A model generated the notes under the pieces. The model had not been told where the DNA came from. It saw only the letters and a list, made by a program, of their open reading frames with translations, and ran no database searches. A stretch of DNA of 64,000 nt, taken from Paenibacillus_E sp040812395. GTDB lineage: Bacteria > Bacillota > Bacilli > Paenibacillales > NBRC-103111. The DNA lies in the NCBI RefSeq assembly GCF_040812395.1, contig NZ_JBFNXH010000017.1:67071-131070 (forward strand). The letters run 5' to 3'. The translations under genes and the position numbers were made by a program. Shown piece by piece: positions 1-9,577 of this stretch (positions are counted from its first letter, which is position 1; every line of letters begins with the position of its first letter).

Positions 1-1
1 G

Positions 2-2851
2 CCAAGAGTGGTATCTGAAGCTAATGAATTGATTGCATATGAATCGATTTCTGGGAAAATCAACGAGGTAATAGAGCGTATACGTTTTGCTGTTGGATCA
101 CGAATCGAATCTCGAAAGATCAAGGTAAGCAGACGACGCAATGTTGATGGGGCAGATGAGTCATCAATATCTGAACATCCAACTGTTGGATTAATTACTC
201 TGGCACGGAATTGTGATGCCAGCATTTCAGACGATAGGTTCCTCAACCAACATTTTAGTATCGGAGAAGGCAACGAGCAATCGCCGATATTCTCGACGTT
301 GGAACTTCTAGATGTTCTTGCATCCGATGGTGTTATAAAACCCGATGAACGACTGGAGTATAGGACATTGCTCCGTCGTGCCGGCTATTTATTTGTACCT
401 ATTAGTGAGGACGAATTAACGTCTTATCTTGTTGCCTCTTCGGTAAAGGATAACAAGGTTGTCGAGACGGCTGAACTGAAAGCTATCCGGGAAAGTGTTT
501 TGCGTGTTAGGATGAGTAATTGGCTTCAGCTTCCGAAAGAAACTCCTTGGCTGGACATGATCTTCCAAGTGTTCAATCGGGTACTGAAGAGTATGTGGTG
601 GGTTGAAGCTGACCTTTCCAGCGTGAAGGCCTACTCTGACTGGATCTTAGATCAACTTGACATCCGCGGCTGGACTCACAGCTTTGGACCCGGAAATGGA
701 GATCATTTTGCTAAGACCGGCAGGGGCACATTTATCCTGATGCTGCTCACACCCCCTCTTGAAGCTCCACAGGAAGTAAAAGACCAATATTGGAGTTGGA
801 TAGAGGGGAGGGTTTTAGCCCCTATCAAAGAGCAGTATCCAGAACTATATGACTGGATTGTTGAATGGCAAAGAAATCAGATTTCAAAGATGGCTGATAT
901 AGAACTTACAGATGGGTATGACACGGAAAATAACCCCTATATTAGGTCCATAGTTGCGTTGGCTGCATTGAAGATAGTTCCTCCACTGATACACAAGTCC
1001 TTGCTTGAAAAGCAGGTGTTTCGAGATGAATATGGAATAAAGGCGAATGCTACTCTTACCTTTGGTGATTCTGGTATGTCAATTCAACGCTCAGTACTTT
1101 ACGATGCCATTCGAAGGAATCATTCAGGAGAATCTGAATTAGAGGTAATAGACACTGATGGTAGAGAATGGAAGATAATGATTCAAAACCAGGAAGGAGA
1201 GTCACCGCTCCTCATTATTTCTCACAGCAAGCAGCGTTTCATTCTTCCTGATTTTGCTGAGTTCTCTCCAGACAGTGTTATACGTCTTCATTCAATTAAT
1301 GAAGTGGCTTTTGACGTTAATTTGCCAATGATAGCACGAGATACATGGTACAAGATACTTTCGGAACGTGCTTTCGATGATGAAGAAATAGATGAGTTTC
1401 ACAGCGACTTACACGATACACCTATCCATATAGCGCGATCGATACTCGAAGAAATAAGAAATGGACAGAGCAGTATATCTTCACTCGTTCCTCCTTCCCA
1501 GAGATATTTTGAGAGGTTGGTAGGTTGTTACGACGGGAGTGCGTCCATCAAGGAGTATGCCGCCGGGAAGGGTAAACAACTTTTTGAGCGACTGTCAGCA
1601 TGGAATCCGTATGATGGTTTCTTGTTAAGCCTGTATCTGTCAATGCATTCTGAATTGACCGCTGAAATTGTTGTTGATCACTTGGAAAGTGAAGATCTTG
1701 TTCGTGCCTTCGATTACTTGGAACGGCATGGCGACAGAATCTCACAACTGGGTGCCATTGAAATTGGCTTGCGCGTCCTCTCCCAAATACCTGAAATTGA
1801 ACCTGCCATTGTTCGTCTCATTAAACAAATCCGAGACGATGACGTTGACGGTTCCACTAGTGGATTTAAACTTCTCGTGGCATTATTCGTTCTTGTGGAT
1901 GGAGAGTTGTCAAGGATTCGGTTGTTTTCAGAGGAACCCCCTTTCTACAGAAGGTTAGCATCCTTGACACAGGCTGCATTAATTCATCGTCAACTTGTGA
2001 ATTCAGGGATTAATATTGAACGGTTTTTTAAGTGGGCGGTAAACACTCGTGTAGAACAGTATTATTTCCAATCGCTAGCTGATATGCGCTTGGAGCCGCG
2101 CTGGAATCCTGATCTTGCCTCGGCATCGCAAATGAAAGCTGAATTCTTCGGCCGCATTATCATTGCAGCCAAGAGCTACGAGAAGAATATCAATAGCGAC
2201 GAATTGTATGACCTTGTTTTTGGCACTAAGCATGGGAGTCTTAGTTCACTTGTTCAGGTTCACCATCTGTATTTACCGGGACCCTTAGAGGGTGCGAGTA
2301 AAATTCCGAGCTTTTTGCCTGCCGAGATCTCGGAGACGATAGAGACGCAACTTGGCTCTGAGGAAGTGGGGATTTCGTCATTTATTGCTCTAGTGAATTC
2401 CGCGTTGATCTTTCATATTGATTCTCATCAGGCTGAATTGGCGGCACGAGCTTTAAAGCTTGGAAGCTATCGGATTGCTAACGTGGCGGATAGGTCTCAG
2501 CTTCTGGCTATATTAAATGGCTTAGCCTCGGTCGCTGCCGCGGCAAGAAGTAGTTCGCTCGCCAACGAATTGCAAATCCTTGTGCGTAGATATCGGTATG
2601 ATACGCAATATACCTTGGCAATTGAGGAAGCCATGAGGATTTGCCTTGTAGCTGCTGCAAGTCATGTAGACCTAAATAACTGGAGGGAATTTGTCGGGGA
2701 CTGGCTAACAGAGATGGCGTTTGGCAAGTTGGAAGGTAATGATGGAGAAATGTTTCTTTCGCACTTGAAATGTCTTTGCCATGCAGTACCCGAGCTATGG
2801 GCTACTTGTGGAAGAGCTGATGCAGCCCTGAAGGCTTATAACGCAAAATAA
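2..2851 (+). CDS. Large protein of unknown function, 5' end outside the window; possible PIN-like segment
   Basis: The reading frame is open to the window edge (the codons before the first GTG at 8 contain no stop), so the N-terminus is missing. At least 947 residues are seen. Residues about 65-125 contain a run resembling the second half of a PIN-type nuclease fold: an acidic DDRFLNQH motif, then STLELLDVL, then LRRAGYLFVP. This is my own family reading and is not certain. The rest is helix-rich without recognisable catalytic motifs, ending WREFVGDWLTEMAF and a short basic tail. No signal peptide or membrane segment is visible. It lies directly upstream of a McrBC-type restriction system, separated by a terminator, so it may be another defence or conflict gene. 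Function is not assigned. Confidence 0.75.
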   Translation, partial: PRVVSEANELIAYESISGKINEVIERIRFAVGSRIESRKIKVSRRRNVDGADESSISEHPTVGLITLARNCDASISDDRFLNQHFSIGEGNEQSPIFSTLELLDVLASDGVIKPDERLEYRTLLRRAGYLFVPISEDELTSYLVASSVKDNKVVETAELKAIRESVLRVRMSNWLQLPKETPWLDMIFQVFNRVLKSMWWVEADLSSVKAYSDWILDQLDIRGWTHSFGPGNGDHFAKTGRGTFILMLLTPPLEAPQEVKDQYWSWIEGRVLAPIKEQYPELYDWIVEWQRNQISKMADIELTDGYDTENNPYIRSIVALAALKIVPPLIHKSLLEKQVFRDEYGIKANATLTFGDSGMSIQRSVLYDAIRRNHSGESELEVIDTDGREWKIMIQNQEGESPLLIISHSKQRFILPDFAEFSPDSVIRLHSINEVAFDVNLPMIARDTWYKILSERAFDDEEIDEFHSDLHDTPIHIARSILEEIRNGQSSISSLVPPSQRYFERLVGCYDGSASIKEYAAGKGKQLFERLSAWNPYDGFLLSLYLSMHSELTAEIVVDHLESEDLVRAFDYLERHGDRISQLGAIEIGLRVLSQIPEIEPAIVRLIKQIRDDDVDGSTSGFKLLVALFVLVDGELSRIRLFSEEPPFYRRLASLTQAALIHRQLVNSGINIERFFKWAVNTRVEQYYFQSLADMRLEPRWNPDLASASQMKAEFFGRIIIAAKSYEKNINSDELYDLVFGTKHGSLSSLVQVHHLYLPGPLEGASKIPSFLPAEISETIETQLGSEEVGISSFIALVNSALIFHIDSHQAELAARALKLGSYRIANVADRSQLLAILNGLASVAAAARSSSLANELQILVRRYRYDTQYTLAIEEAMRICLVAAASHVDLNNWREFVGDWLTEMAFGKLEGNDGEMFLSHLKCLCHAVPELWATCGRADAALKAYNAK

Positions 2852-3034
2852 TGATTAGAATCATGTTAAAACTAACTTCTCAACAGTTTAAATATGTCAC
2901 GTATTAATTGCCGTAAAACTGCCGTGAAAATTCATGATAAGGTACGCTAATTCAAGGGAACAGAACGAGAGCCATTTGCCAAAACCTTGATTCTACGCTG
3001 CATTAAGTGACTGTAACAGAAAACATAAAAACGG

Positions 3035-3110
3035 GGTGGGTTCCCGCATACGGTGCATGTGGAGTCGGTAGCCTTGTTAGTTCGGAATGACACAGAATGC
3101 TGAATATTAC
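3035..3110 (-). repeat. Dispersed repeat, copy A
   Basis: Best preserved copy of a short sequence found five times between 3 and 28 kb. Read on the minus strand its core is TCCACATGCACCGTATGCGG. In one minus-strand frame it encodes SFRTNKATDSTCTVCGN followed by FYVFCY, which copies B and C partly preserve. It looks like the remnant of a zinc-finger-like coding end or of a mobile element terminus; no family is recognised. Confidence 0.55.
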
Positions 3111-3150
3111 CAAACAGAAAGTACCAGAGAATAATATTTGCGAATTTCAA

Positions 3151-3188
3151 AAAAGACCGAATCCATCTTCCTAGGGATTCGGTCTTTT
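3151..3188. terminator. Bidirectional intrinsic terminator
   Basis: Perfect 14-bp stem (AAAAGACCGAATCC with its complement) around a 10-nt loop, with A-run on the left and T-run on the right. It insulates the upstream gene from the McrBC operon. Confidence 0.85.
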
Positions 3189-3229
3189 TCCTTTACAAAC
3201 TTAGTAACCAGCAGGGAAGTCCTACCATA

Positions 3230-3258
3230 TTGACGAACTACTAGAATAACTGTCGAAT
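3230..3258 (+). promoter_or_regulatory. Candidate promoter for the McrBC operon
   Basis: TTGACG (3230-3235), 17-bp spacer, TCGAAT (3253-3258) preceded by TG. It lies 27 bp upstream of the start codon, so the leader would be short. The -10 is imperfect. Confidence 0.4.
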
Positions 3259-3285
3259 TTTCTAATAAACCCAAGGAGGTCCCGC

Positions 3286-5433
3286 ATGATCAAACAACTG
3301 AGAAGCTGGTGGAAAGATTCCGAAATCCCAAGCTTGATTGGAAGAAAAAAAGTAGACCTCTCCATTTTTGAATATGGTACTCATATTCCATTGGAATTTC
3401 ATATTGATTTTAACGAAGCCAACCAAGGGCAAACGCCATCGCTTGGCACGAATCAAAGGATTATTTTTCATTGTAAGGACCACACCTTTGAGGCGAAGCT
3501 ACAAAATATTGACCAGAAGTCTGCGGACCGAGAAGCCCTTCAAATTCGTTACGATTCCAACAAAGAACTGAAGCAGTTCTTCATTTCGCATTTCCAAGCC
3601 TCGTACCAATACATAGCCGAACAAAAAGAAGAAAACAGTGGTAAAAAGAATATTGTTGTTCCAGATGAACGAGCCGAGTACATCGAATTTTATGCTACGG
3701 GAGTGCCATATGAATATCGGATAGAGCTCATTACGCAAAGTCTGATGCCAAATGTTTGGTGGGTAAACCAAGGGGCAACCATAGCTACTGAGAAAGCGGA
3801 GGGAATCCTATGGGCGCCAATTCAGAACGCTAAAGGGCGTACGATGCATCACTGGGAAACAATGAAGGAAGTGAAAAAAGGAGATATTATTCTCCACTAC
3901 GCCAATAAAGAGTTGAGGTATGTGAGCCAAGTTCAAGAAGCTACGGTCACTGCTCCTAAACCAGGTTCCTTAGCAGGGTCATCTTGGCAAGAGCAAGGAA
4001 GAATGGTGAGAACGGAGTATTTCGCTCTTACCCCATCCATTCCCTTGCAACTGTTTAACCAGCAACTAATGAAGTTAAATATTTTAAAAGGTCCCCTACA
4101 CTCAGTTGGAGGGGTGAATCAGGGATATCTGTTTCGTTTTACGGTACAGGGCCTTCAAGTAGTCCAAAAGCAATCCCCGAACTCAAACTGGCCTTCTTTT
4201 ACGATGCTTCAAGAAGCTGAATCCAGTCCTAAGGTGGTCATACCTTTGCAAATCATAGGTGATGTAGAAATAAGAGGTGTTGTTAATCAAATCAAGGCCT
4301 TCATTCAACAAAAAGGTTTCCATTTTCCGGATCAGCTGATCGAAAATTATTACCTCTCTTTGAAAACGAAGCCATTCGTGATTCTCGCAGGGATATCGGG
4401 AACGGGAAAAACAAAGCTTGTAAAGCTGTTTGCAGAAGCGTTAGGGGCTACAGGGGAGAATGGCCAGTTTAACCTTATCCCGGTACGCCCTGACTGGAGC
4501 GATCCTTCTGATTTGATTGGTTATAAAGATTTGTCTGGCAAATTTAAGCCGGGAAGGATGACGGAAGTCCTGGCTGAAGCAGCATTGCCTGAGAATCGTC
4601 ATAAGCCTTATTTTATATGCTTGGATGAGATGAATTTGGCCCGTGTCGAGCATTATTTCAGTGACTTACTGAGCTTATTGGAAACTCAGCAATGGCACGA
4701 TGGGAAAATCGTCACAGAAGCGCTAATTTCCAATGGTTCCTTGGATCGTATTGAAGATCAGGAAGCTTTTGGCGATTTGGCGATCCCTGAAAATGTATAT
4801 ATCATTGGCACGGTAAATATGGATGAGACCACGCATCCTTTTAGCAAAAAGGTGTTAGATCGTGCGAATACGCTTGAATTTAACTACATTAATCTTAAGC
4901 AATTGCCTTGGTTGGACGTAGAGGATCAAGAAGCTAGTGATCTTACGGTAGTTAATCAATTATTTATAAGGGCCGATTATTTGAATTTAGTGGATGTAGA
5001 TCTAGGCTACAAAGAGCTGGTAGTCCGAGCTACAGATAAGCTTGTTACGATCAATAACATTCTAGAGGAAATTCATGCCCATGTTGGCTTCAGGATCCGG
5101 GATACGGTTTGCTTTTATCTCATTTATTCTCAAAGATTTGGGTTACTCAGTGAAGATGAAGCGTTTGATTTGCAGCTTTTTCAAAAAATTCTCCCTCGAA
5201 TCCAGGGAAGTCATAGCTCTGTCAAAAGAGTGCTTCTCAAACTGCTAAAAGAATCGTTGGAGGGTGGTAATTTCAATCTTACAGATCTTATGGAAGATCC
5301 GTCTTCACTTTATTCCAAATGGGGTTCAGGTAAAACACCGCCTCCGGCTAAATATCCTCAAAGTGCACGGAAGTTGGCGTTTATGCTGAGGAGGTTGGAG
5401 GAAGATGGCTTTACCTCTTTCTGGCTCTCCTGA
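3286..5433 (+). CDS. McrB-type AAA+ GTPase subunit with EVE-like reader domain (type IV restriction)
   Basis: 715 residues. N-terminal domain (about 1-120) of unknown fold, then an EVE/PUA-like module (about 145-290, with NVWWVNQG, EGILWAP and GDIILHYAN), a fold that in McrB relatives reads modified bases. The motor domain follows: Walker A GISGTGKT (about 369-376), Walker B LDEMNLARVEHY, and the McrB signature TVNMDETTHPFSKKVLDRA. In McrBC systems this subunit binds modified DNA, hydrolyses GTP and drives the McrC nuclease. The start is set by AAGGAGGT at 3272-3279. The next gene begins 29 bp before this one stops, indicating translational coupling. The modification recognised cannot be read from sequence. 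Confidence 0.9.
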   Translation: MIKQLRSWWKDSEIPSLIGRKKVDLSIFEYGTHIPLEFHIDFNEANQGQTPSLGTNQRIIFHCKDHTFEAKLQNIDQKSADREALQIRYDSNKELKQFFISHFQASYQYIAEQKEENSGKKNIVVPDERAEYIEFYATGVPYEYRIELITQSLMPNVWWVNQGATIATEKAEGILWAPIQNAKGRTMHHWETMKEVKKGDIILHYANKELRYVSQVQEATVTAPKPGSLAGSSWQEQGRMVRTEYFALTPSIPLQLFNQQLMKLNILKGPLHSVGGVNQGYLFRFTVQGLQVVQKQSPNSNWPSFTMLQEAESSPKVVIPLQIIGDVEIRGVVNQIKAFIQQKGFHFPDQLIENYYLSLKTKPFVILAGISGTGKTKLVKLFAEALGATGENGQFNLIPVRPDWSDPSDLIGYKDLSGKFKPGRMTEVLAEAALPENRHKPYFICLDEMNLARVEHYFSDLLSLLETQQWHDGKIVTEALISNGSLDRIEDQEAFGDLAIPENVYIIGTVNMDETTHPFSKKVLDRANTLEFNYINLKQLPWLDVEDQEASDLTVVNQLFIRADYLNLVDVDLGYKELVVRATDKLVTINNILEEIHAHVGFRIRDTVCFYLIYSQRFGLLSEDEAFDLQLFQKILPRIQGSHSSVKRVLLKLLKESLEGGNFNLTDLMEDPSSLYSKWGSGKTPPPAKYPQSARKLAFMLRRLEEDGFTSFWLS

Positions 5434-7828
5434 TCCTAGCAGAGAACTCCTACGTATAGAAACGGACTTATTCACGTTATTTATTCAGGGTCGTCCCTTC
5501 CATCCGACAGTGGAAACACTTCAACTACATAGGGATAGGGAGCAACAATGGGTAAATGCGATGCTAAAAGTATCAAGTCCTTCTTCATTTTTAAATATTG
5601 AAAGTATAAAAGTGTTCTCACCCCTCGATAGTGATTTAATAGATTGGTATGAAGGGGCATCAAGCTTCCCTTGCTTTTATGAGACACAAAATTATGAACT
5701 GGTGATCCAGAAAAAGAAGCCAACTGATCTCGCCTTTTATCATGAAAATGTTCTTCTTCGTAAATCGATCAAACCACTTGGGGATATGATCCTGTCTGGC
5801 GTTTTGAACTTTGGCAATGAGGTTGGGTATACGGAGCTTGAGTTTCGATTAGCGGGACAGGTGGTTCTACGGTTAGAACTGGAGATTTTCCCTTCCAAAA
5901 TGGATTATAAGAAGGATTACCATAACATCCTTAATGAGGTTAACGATCAGATTTACAATTTGGCGTTTGATTTCATGAGAAAGACTTATCAATTAACTGG
6001 TTTAAGAGATACCCAACATCAAAGCTTAACTGAGTTTTTTACCATCTTGCAGCATGTGTTCGATCAATTGATGGCTTCAATGGGAAGGATTGCAGTCAAC
6101 CCTCATCATAAGTTAATGACGAATCATAGCATTAAACCTGCTGATAAAGTAAAGAAGGCTGGGAGAGAAAACATTGCCTTTCTTGCCAAACGTGTTCACC
6201 AACTAGTCGAGGACCCGAAGTATGGATATGTCAGGGTGGGGGATCAATATTACACGGCATCTCATTTGTTGGAGTCTAAGAAACATATCTCCTATGATAC
6301 GACTGAGAATCGTTTCGTGCGCTGGATGCTAGAGCGAATAAACAGTAAGCTGCTTAAGCTTAAAGTTCGTTGGAAGGAAAAGAACCGCAAGGAAGATCCA
6401 GTTCTTCTGGGTCGAATCGATAAGATGACTACGCAAATTCAAATGCTGCTCAGGTCGGATTTCTTGCGTGAAGCAAGGGGAATGAAGCAATTTACGATTA
6501 GCTTGGTGCTGCAGATAGCCCCAGGGTACCGGGAAGTATATCGAACATATTTGATGCTGATCAAAGGCCTTTCGATCCAGGATGATTTATTCCGACTTTC
6601 CATGAAGGATGTGGCCCAGCTCTACGAATACTGGTGTTTCCTTAAGCTGCATCATATTTTGAGTAAAAAATACAAATTGTTAAGGCAAGATATTGTTACG
6701 GTGAATCGCAACGGTATATTTGTCACATTGGATAAAACGCAGAAAGCCAAAATGGTCTACGAAAACCCGAAAAGTGGGGAAACCTTTATTTTGCATTATA
6801 ATGCGCTCCCGAGTGCCGATCAAACGCCAACGCTTTCTCAGCTACCAGACAATGTGTTGACTTTAAAAAAGAGGGATGCGGGGAAGGAGAAGGAGTACAA
6901 GTACATTTTTGACGCGAAATACCGTTTGAACCCAGCTTATGAAGGCACTTCATACTTCAATTCTTATAAAGCTCCGGGACCCGAAGAGGATGATATTAAC
7001 ACGATGCATCGGTATCGAGACGCTATTGTTTATCAGGCGGGAACGACTAAGGAGATGGAAAGAAGTATGTTCGGGGCGTACGTGTTATTCCCCTATCATG
7101 AAGAGGAACAGTTTAAAGAGCATCGTTTTTATAAAAGTATTGAGCTGATGAACATCGGGGCACTTCCTTTTTTGCCGAACTCTACGAAATTGGTAGAACA
7201 ATTTTTGGACGAGATTATTTTAGATAGTCCCGAGAAAGCGTTTGAGCGCTCAACCAAGTCGAGAGGGACGAAGGAATATTTTGAAGATAAGTTAAGCAGC
7301 AAGAACGTATTAGTTGGATCTTTAAGGGAGTCCTCTCAGTTGCAAACCATGCTTGAGCATCGCTTTTACCATATGCCTTTGAAAAACTTAACAGATGTGA
7401 AAGTACTAACCCAGCTGGAATACATTGCGATGTGCCAGTCTCGTAAAAAGTTTGATAGAACTGGAGATACCGGTATCCATTACTATGGCAAGATCAAGGA
7501 CTGGAAAGTGCTCCGCCGCGGTGAAATTACAGAACGTCCTGCAAGGCCTGGTACGGAAAATGACCTATATGTGAAGTTTACACTAGATGAGTGGGAGAAA
7601 CGGGTTGAGCCGATTGCCCTTGGGGGGCAAGGAATTTATACCGTTTTATATACAACGAAGTATATGTTGGATAGGGCACTAGAGATAGCTGAGTTGAAGC
7701 TGGAGACGGAAGAGGATTTAAGGATATGGCGGGAAAAACGCCGAATGGGTAAAGTTAAGGTGAAGTTGGATCATAATTATGTGGATTTAGCACGTAGGGT
7801 TGTCGATTTTGAGATGGAATTCCTATAA
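5405..7828 (+). CDS. McrC-type DUF2357 nuclease subunit (type IV restriction)
   Basis: 807 residues, overlapping the McrB-like gene by 29 bp with its own GGAGG inside that gene. A beta-rich N-terminal half (DUF2357-like) leads to a PD-(D/E)XK nuclease core near residues 495-545, where FDAKYR supplies the Asp-x-Lys pair and NTMHRYRDAIVY the typical helix. It should cut DNA when partnered with the upstream AAA+ subunit. The C-terminal 200 residues (KNVLVGSLR onwards) resemble a PUA/EVE-like or DUF-type addition that I cannot name. There is no specificity or methyltransferase gene nearby, consistent with a type IV system that attacks modified foreign DNA. Confidence 0.85.
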   Translation: MALPLSGSPDPSRELLRIETDLFTLFIQGRPFHPTVETLQLHRDREQQWVNAMLKVSSPSSFLNIESIKVFSPLDSDLIDWYEGASSFPCFYETQNYELVIQKKKPTDLAFYHENVLLRKSIKPLGDMILSGVLNFGNEVGYTELEFRLAGQVVLRLELEIFPSKMDYKKDYHNILNEVNDQIYNLAFDFMRKTYQLTGLRDTQHQSLTEFFTILQHVFDQLMASMGRIAVNPHHKLMTNHSIKPADKVKKAGRENIAFLAKRVHQLVEDPKYGYVRVGDQYYTASHLLESKKHISYDTTENRFVRWMLERINSKLLKLKVRWKEKNRKEDPVLLGRIDKMTTQIQMLLRSDFLREARGMKQFTISLVLQIAPGYREVYRTYLMLIKGLSIQDDLFRLSMKDVAQLYEYWCFLKLHHILSKKYKLLRQDIVTVNRNGIFVTLDKTQKAKMVYENPKSGETFILHYNALPSADQTPTLSQLPDNVLTLKKRDAGKEKEYKYIFDAKYRLNPAYEGTSYFNSYKAPGPEEDDINTMHRYRDAIVYQAGTTKEMERSMFGAYVLFPYHEEEQFKEHRFYKSIELMNIGALPFLPNSTKLVEQFLDEIILDSPEKAFERSTKSRGTKEYFEDKLSSKNVLVGSLRESSQLQTMLEHRFYHMPLKNLTDVKVLTQLEYIAMCQSRKKFDRTGDTGIHYYGKIKDWKVLRRGEITERPARPGTENDLYVKFTLDEWEKRVEPIALGGQGIYTVLYTTKYMLDRALEIAELKLETEEDLRIWREKRRMGKVKVKLDHNYVDLARRVVDFEMEFL

Positions 7829-7856
7829 TGAGACGCGTATTAAAAGGAGACTGAGC

Positions 7857-9194
7857 ATGAGAATCAAAACAGCATTATGCATCATTACAATTCTATTAGG
7901 CACTCTCTTTTGTTCGAATGGAAGAATGGTGATGGCCGACAATGATCACAAGGCAAGTATTATCGTAGATAATCAGACCTTGAGTTTTGAAGTGCCGCCC
8001 GTTAATAATCAGGGGACTGTTATGGTTCCTATGCGGCCTGTATTCGAAGCGTTACATGCGGATGTGACTTGGAATGAAGAAGATCAGAAAGTAATTGCCG
8101 AAAAAGAAGGTGTTTCGGTCCAGCTCATTCTTGGTTCACCGTTTGCTTACATCAATGGTCGAGCCTTTGTCTTAAGCTCGAGTCCGTATATATCAAATGG
8201 CAACACGATGGTTCCTGTTCGATTTATTAGCGAAGCACTTGGAGCTCAAGTATCTTGGAACCCAATTGATCAAAGAGTTATGATCATCACGAGGTCTGCA
8301 ACTGGAGGAAGCGAACAAAATAGCGATAATAATTTGCCTCAGAAGCATACCGCAGCTTCCGCCATATTTGTGCCCAGCGCACTAACAGTTCAATTCGTAC
8401 CATCTCAAAACGCAGATACCTTGGAAGCCAAGGCAAAGCCCCTTGAGAAAATGCTTGGTGATCGACTTGGGATTCCCGTTAAAATTACCGTCTCCACGGG
8501 TTATGGCAATGTAATCAAAGCGATGGCAGCTAAAAAAGTAGACATTAGTTTTCTGCCTCCGGCCCAATATGTTTCTGCGCATGATGACCTTAAGGTAGCT
8601 GATGTGCTTTTGCAAGCATTACGGTATGGGGTGGATGCTTCAACAGGCAAGCCGACTCAACATCTCGTTGACTTTTACCAAGGAATGTTCGTTGTTAGAG
8701 CAGATTCACCGATTCGGAACATTGAGGATTTAAGGGGGAAAACCATCGGATGGCAGGGAGCAGCATCTGCAACAGGCTATGTATATCCTGGATTAGTATT
8801 GAAGAAAGAAGGAATTGACCCCGTAGATGATGTGAAAAAGGCTGTTTTCCAAGGTCATGATAGAGCGATCCTAGGGTTACTCAATAACCAAGTGGATGCT
8901 GCCGCAGTTTTTCAGGACATTCGGACTTTGATGTTGAAGGATTATCCCGATGTTTTCAAGAATACTCGCATCCTTGCCTTCACGGATAAGATCCCGAACG
9001 ACACGATCGCGGTACGATCAGATATGGATGCAGAGTGGCGTAAAAAGATAGTAAATGCTTTTATTTCTTTAATGGATGATCCCGATGGTAAAAGAATTAT
9101 TCATGATGTATTTGGGCATGAGGGCTATACATTTTCTGAAGATAACAAGTTCGAAATTGTTCGTGAGTTGTACAGATTGATGTCTGCTAAGTAG
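7857..9194 (+). CDS. Exported CuAO_N domain fused to a PhnD-like phosphonate-binding domain
   Basis: 445 residues from the ATG at 7857 (AAAGGAGA 11 bp upstream); an in-frame ATG at 7800 lies inside the McrC gene and lacks a site. Signal peptide about 1-30 with likely cleavage after VMA; no lipobox. Residues 35-150 form a copper-amine-oxidase N-terminal-like pair of repeats (VMVPMRPVFEAL, TMVPVRFISEALGA). Residues 175-440 are a PhnD-type periplasmic-binding domain (VQFVPSQNA, KKVDISFLPP, LRGKTIGWQGAASATGY, FQGHDRAILGLLNN). PhnD proteins normally deliver phosphonate or phosphite to an ABC permease, but no phnC or phnE is present here, and the surface-type CuAO_N fusion is unusual. It follows McrC by 28 bp. 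Confidence 0.85.
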   Translation: MRIKTALCIITILLGTLFCSNGRMVMADNDHKASIIVDNQTLSFEVPPVNNQGTVMVPMRPVFEALHADVTWNEEDQKVIAEKEGVSVQLILGSPFAYINGRAFVLSSSPYISNGNTMVPVRFISEALGAQVSWNPIDQRVMIITRSATGGSEQNSDNNLPQKHTAASAIFVPSALTVQFVPSQNADTLEAKAKPLEKMLGDRLGIPVKITVSTGYGNVIKAMAAKKVDISFLPPAQYVSAHDDLKVADVLLQALRYGVDASTGKPTQHLVDFYQGMFVVRADSPIRNIEDLRGKTIGWQGAASATGYVYPGLVLKKEGIDPVDDVKKAVFQGHDRAILGLLNNQVDAAAVFQDIRTLMLKDYPDVFKNTRILAFTDKIPNDTIAVRSDMDAEWRKKIVNAFISLMDDPDGKRIIHDVFGHEGYTFSEDNKFEIVRELYRLMSAK

Positions 9195-9228
9195 AAAATC
9201 GGGAATTGAGCCAGATTCTAGACAACGG

Positions 9229-9262
9229 CTGAATTGACCCACATACGATGCATATAAGAAAG
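9229..9262 (-). repeat. Dispersed repeat, copy E (partial)
   Basis: TTGACCCACATACGATGCAT matches the core of copies A and C (TTGACCCGCATACGGTGCA in copy C). In the minus-strand frame it reads CIVCGS, parallel to CTVCGN and CTVCGS. Only the core survives. Confidence 0.45.
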
Positions 9263-9266
9263 GAAT

Positions 9267-9294
9267 CCTAGAAGTTACAAGCTTCTAGGTTTTC
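9267..9294. terminator. Bidirectional terminator overlapping the end of the XRE gene
   Basis: Perfect 8-bp stem CCTAGAAG/CTTCTAGG with a 7-nt loop and TTTTC on the right. The minus-strand XRE coding end (stop at 9285) lies inside the hairpin, so one element serves two convergent genes. Confidence 0.7.
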
Positions 9295-9542
9295 TTGTCC
9301 TCATTACGTACGAGTAACTCCTCATCTTTAACATCAACAAGATCAATAATCTCCCGGATATCATCAATATCCAAAGCCTCTGCTATTCTTACAATATGGC
9401 TAAAATTCATATTCTCCCTTTTGCCGTTGGATAACTCGCTTAGTGCAGCATGTCTTACATCGGATATTCTGGATAATTCGCGTAGAGAGATTTTGTGTTG
9501 TTTAGTGAGATCAGCTATTTTCACAACAACCTTTTTTGCCAT
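9285..9542 (-). CDS. Small XRE-family (Cro/CI-type) repressor
   Basis: 85 residues; ATG preceded by GAAAGGTGATTTT. A five-helix HTH_3-type domain spans about 8-65 (ISLRELSRISDVRHAALSELSNGKR then IVRIAEALDID) followed by an acidic tail. It is divergent from the 91-residue gene at 9646, and the shared 100-bp gap holds a good promoter and several inverted repeats, the typical layout of an autoregulated switch. Mobile elements often carry such repressors, and this one sits among element fragments. Confidence 0.85.
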   Translation of the reverse strand: MAKKVVVKIADLTKQHKISLRELSRISDVRHAALSELSNGKRENMNFSHIVRIAEALDIDDIREIIDLVDVKDEELLVRNEDKKT

Positions 9543-9577
9543 CTTAAAATCACCTTTCGATCAAGTACGAATAGTTA

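Larger units (their letters stand above)
2852..3285. other. 434-bp gap without a convincing gene
   Basis: Contains copy A of the dispersed repeat, a bidirectional terminator hairpin and a candidate promoter for the McrBC operon. The repeated phrase TGCCGTAAAAC/TGCCGTGAAAA near 2910-2930 looks like a short tandem duplication. A 67-codon minus-strand frame overlaps the repeat but has no ribosome binding site. Confidence 0.6.
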
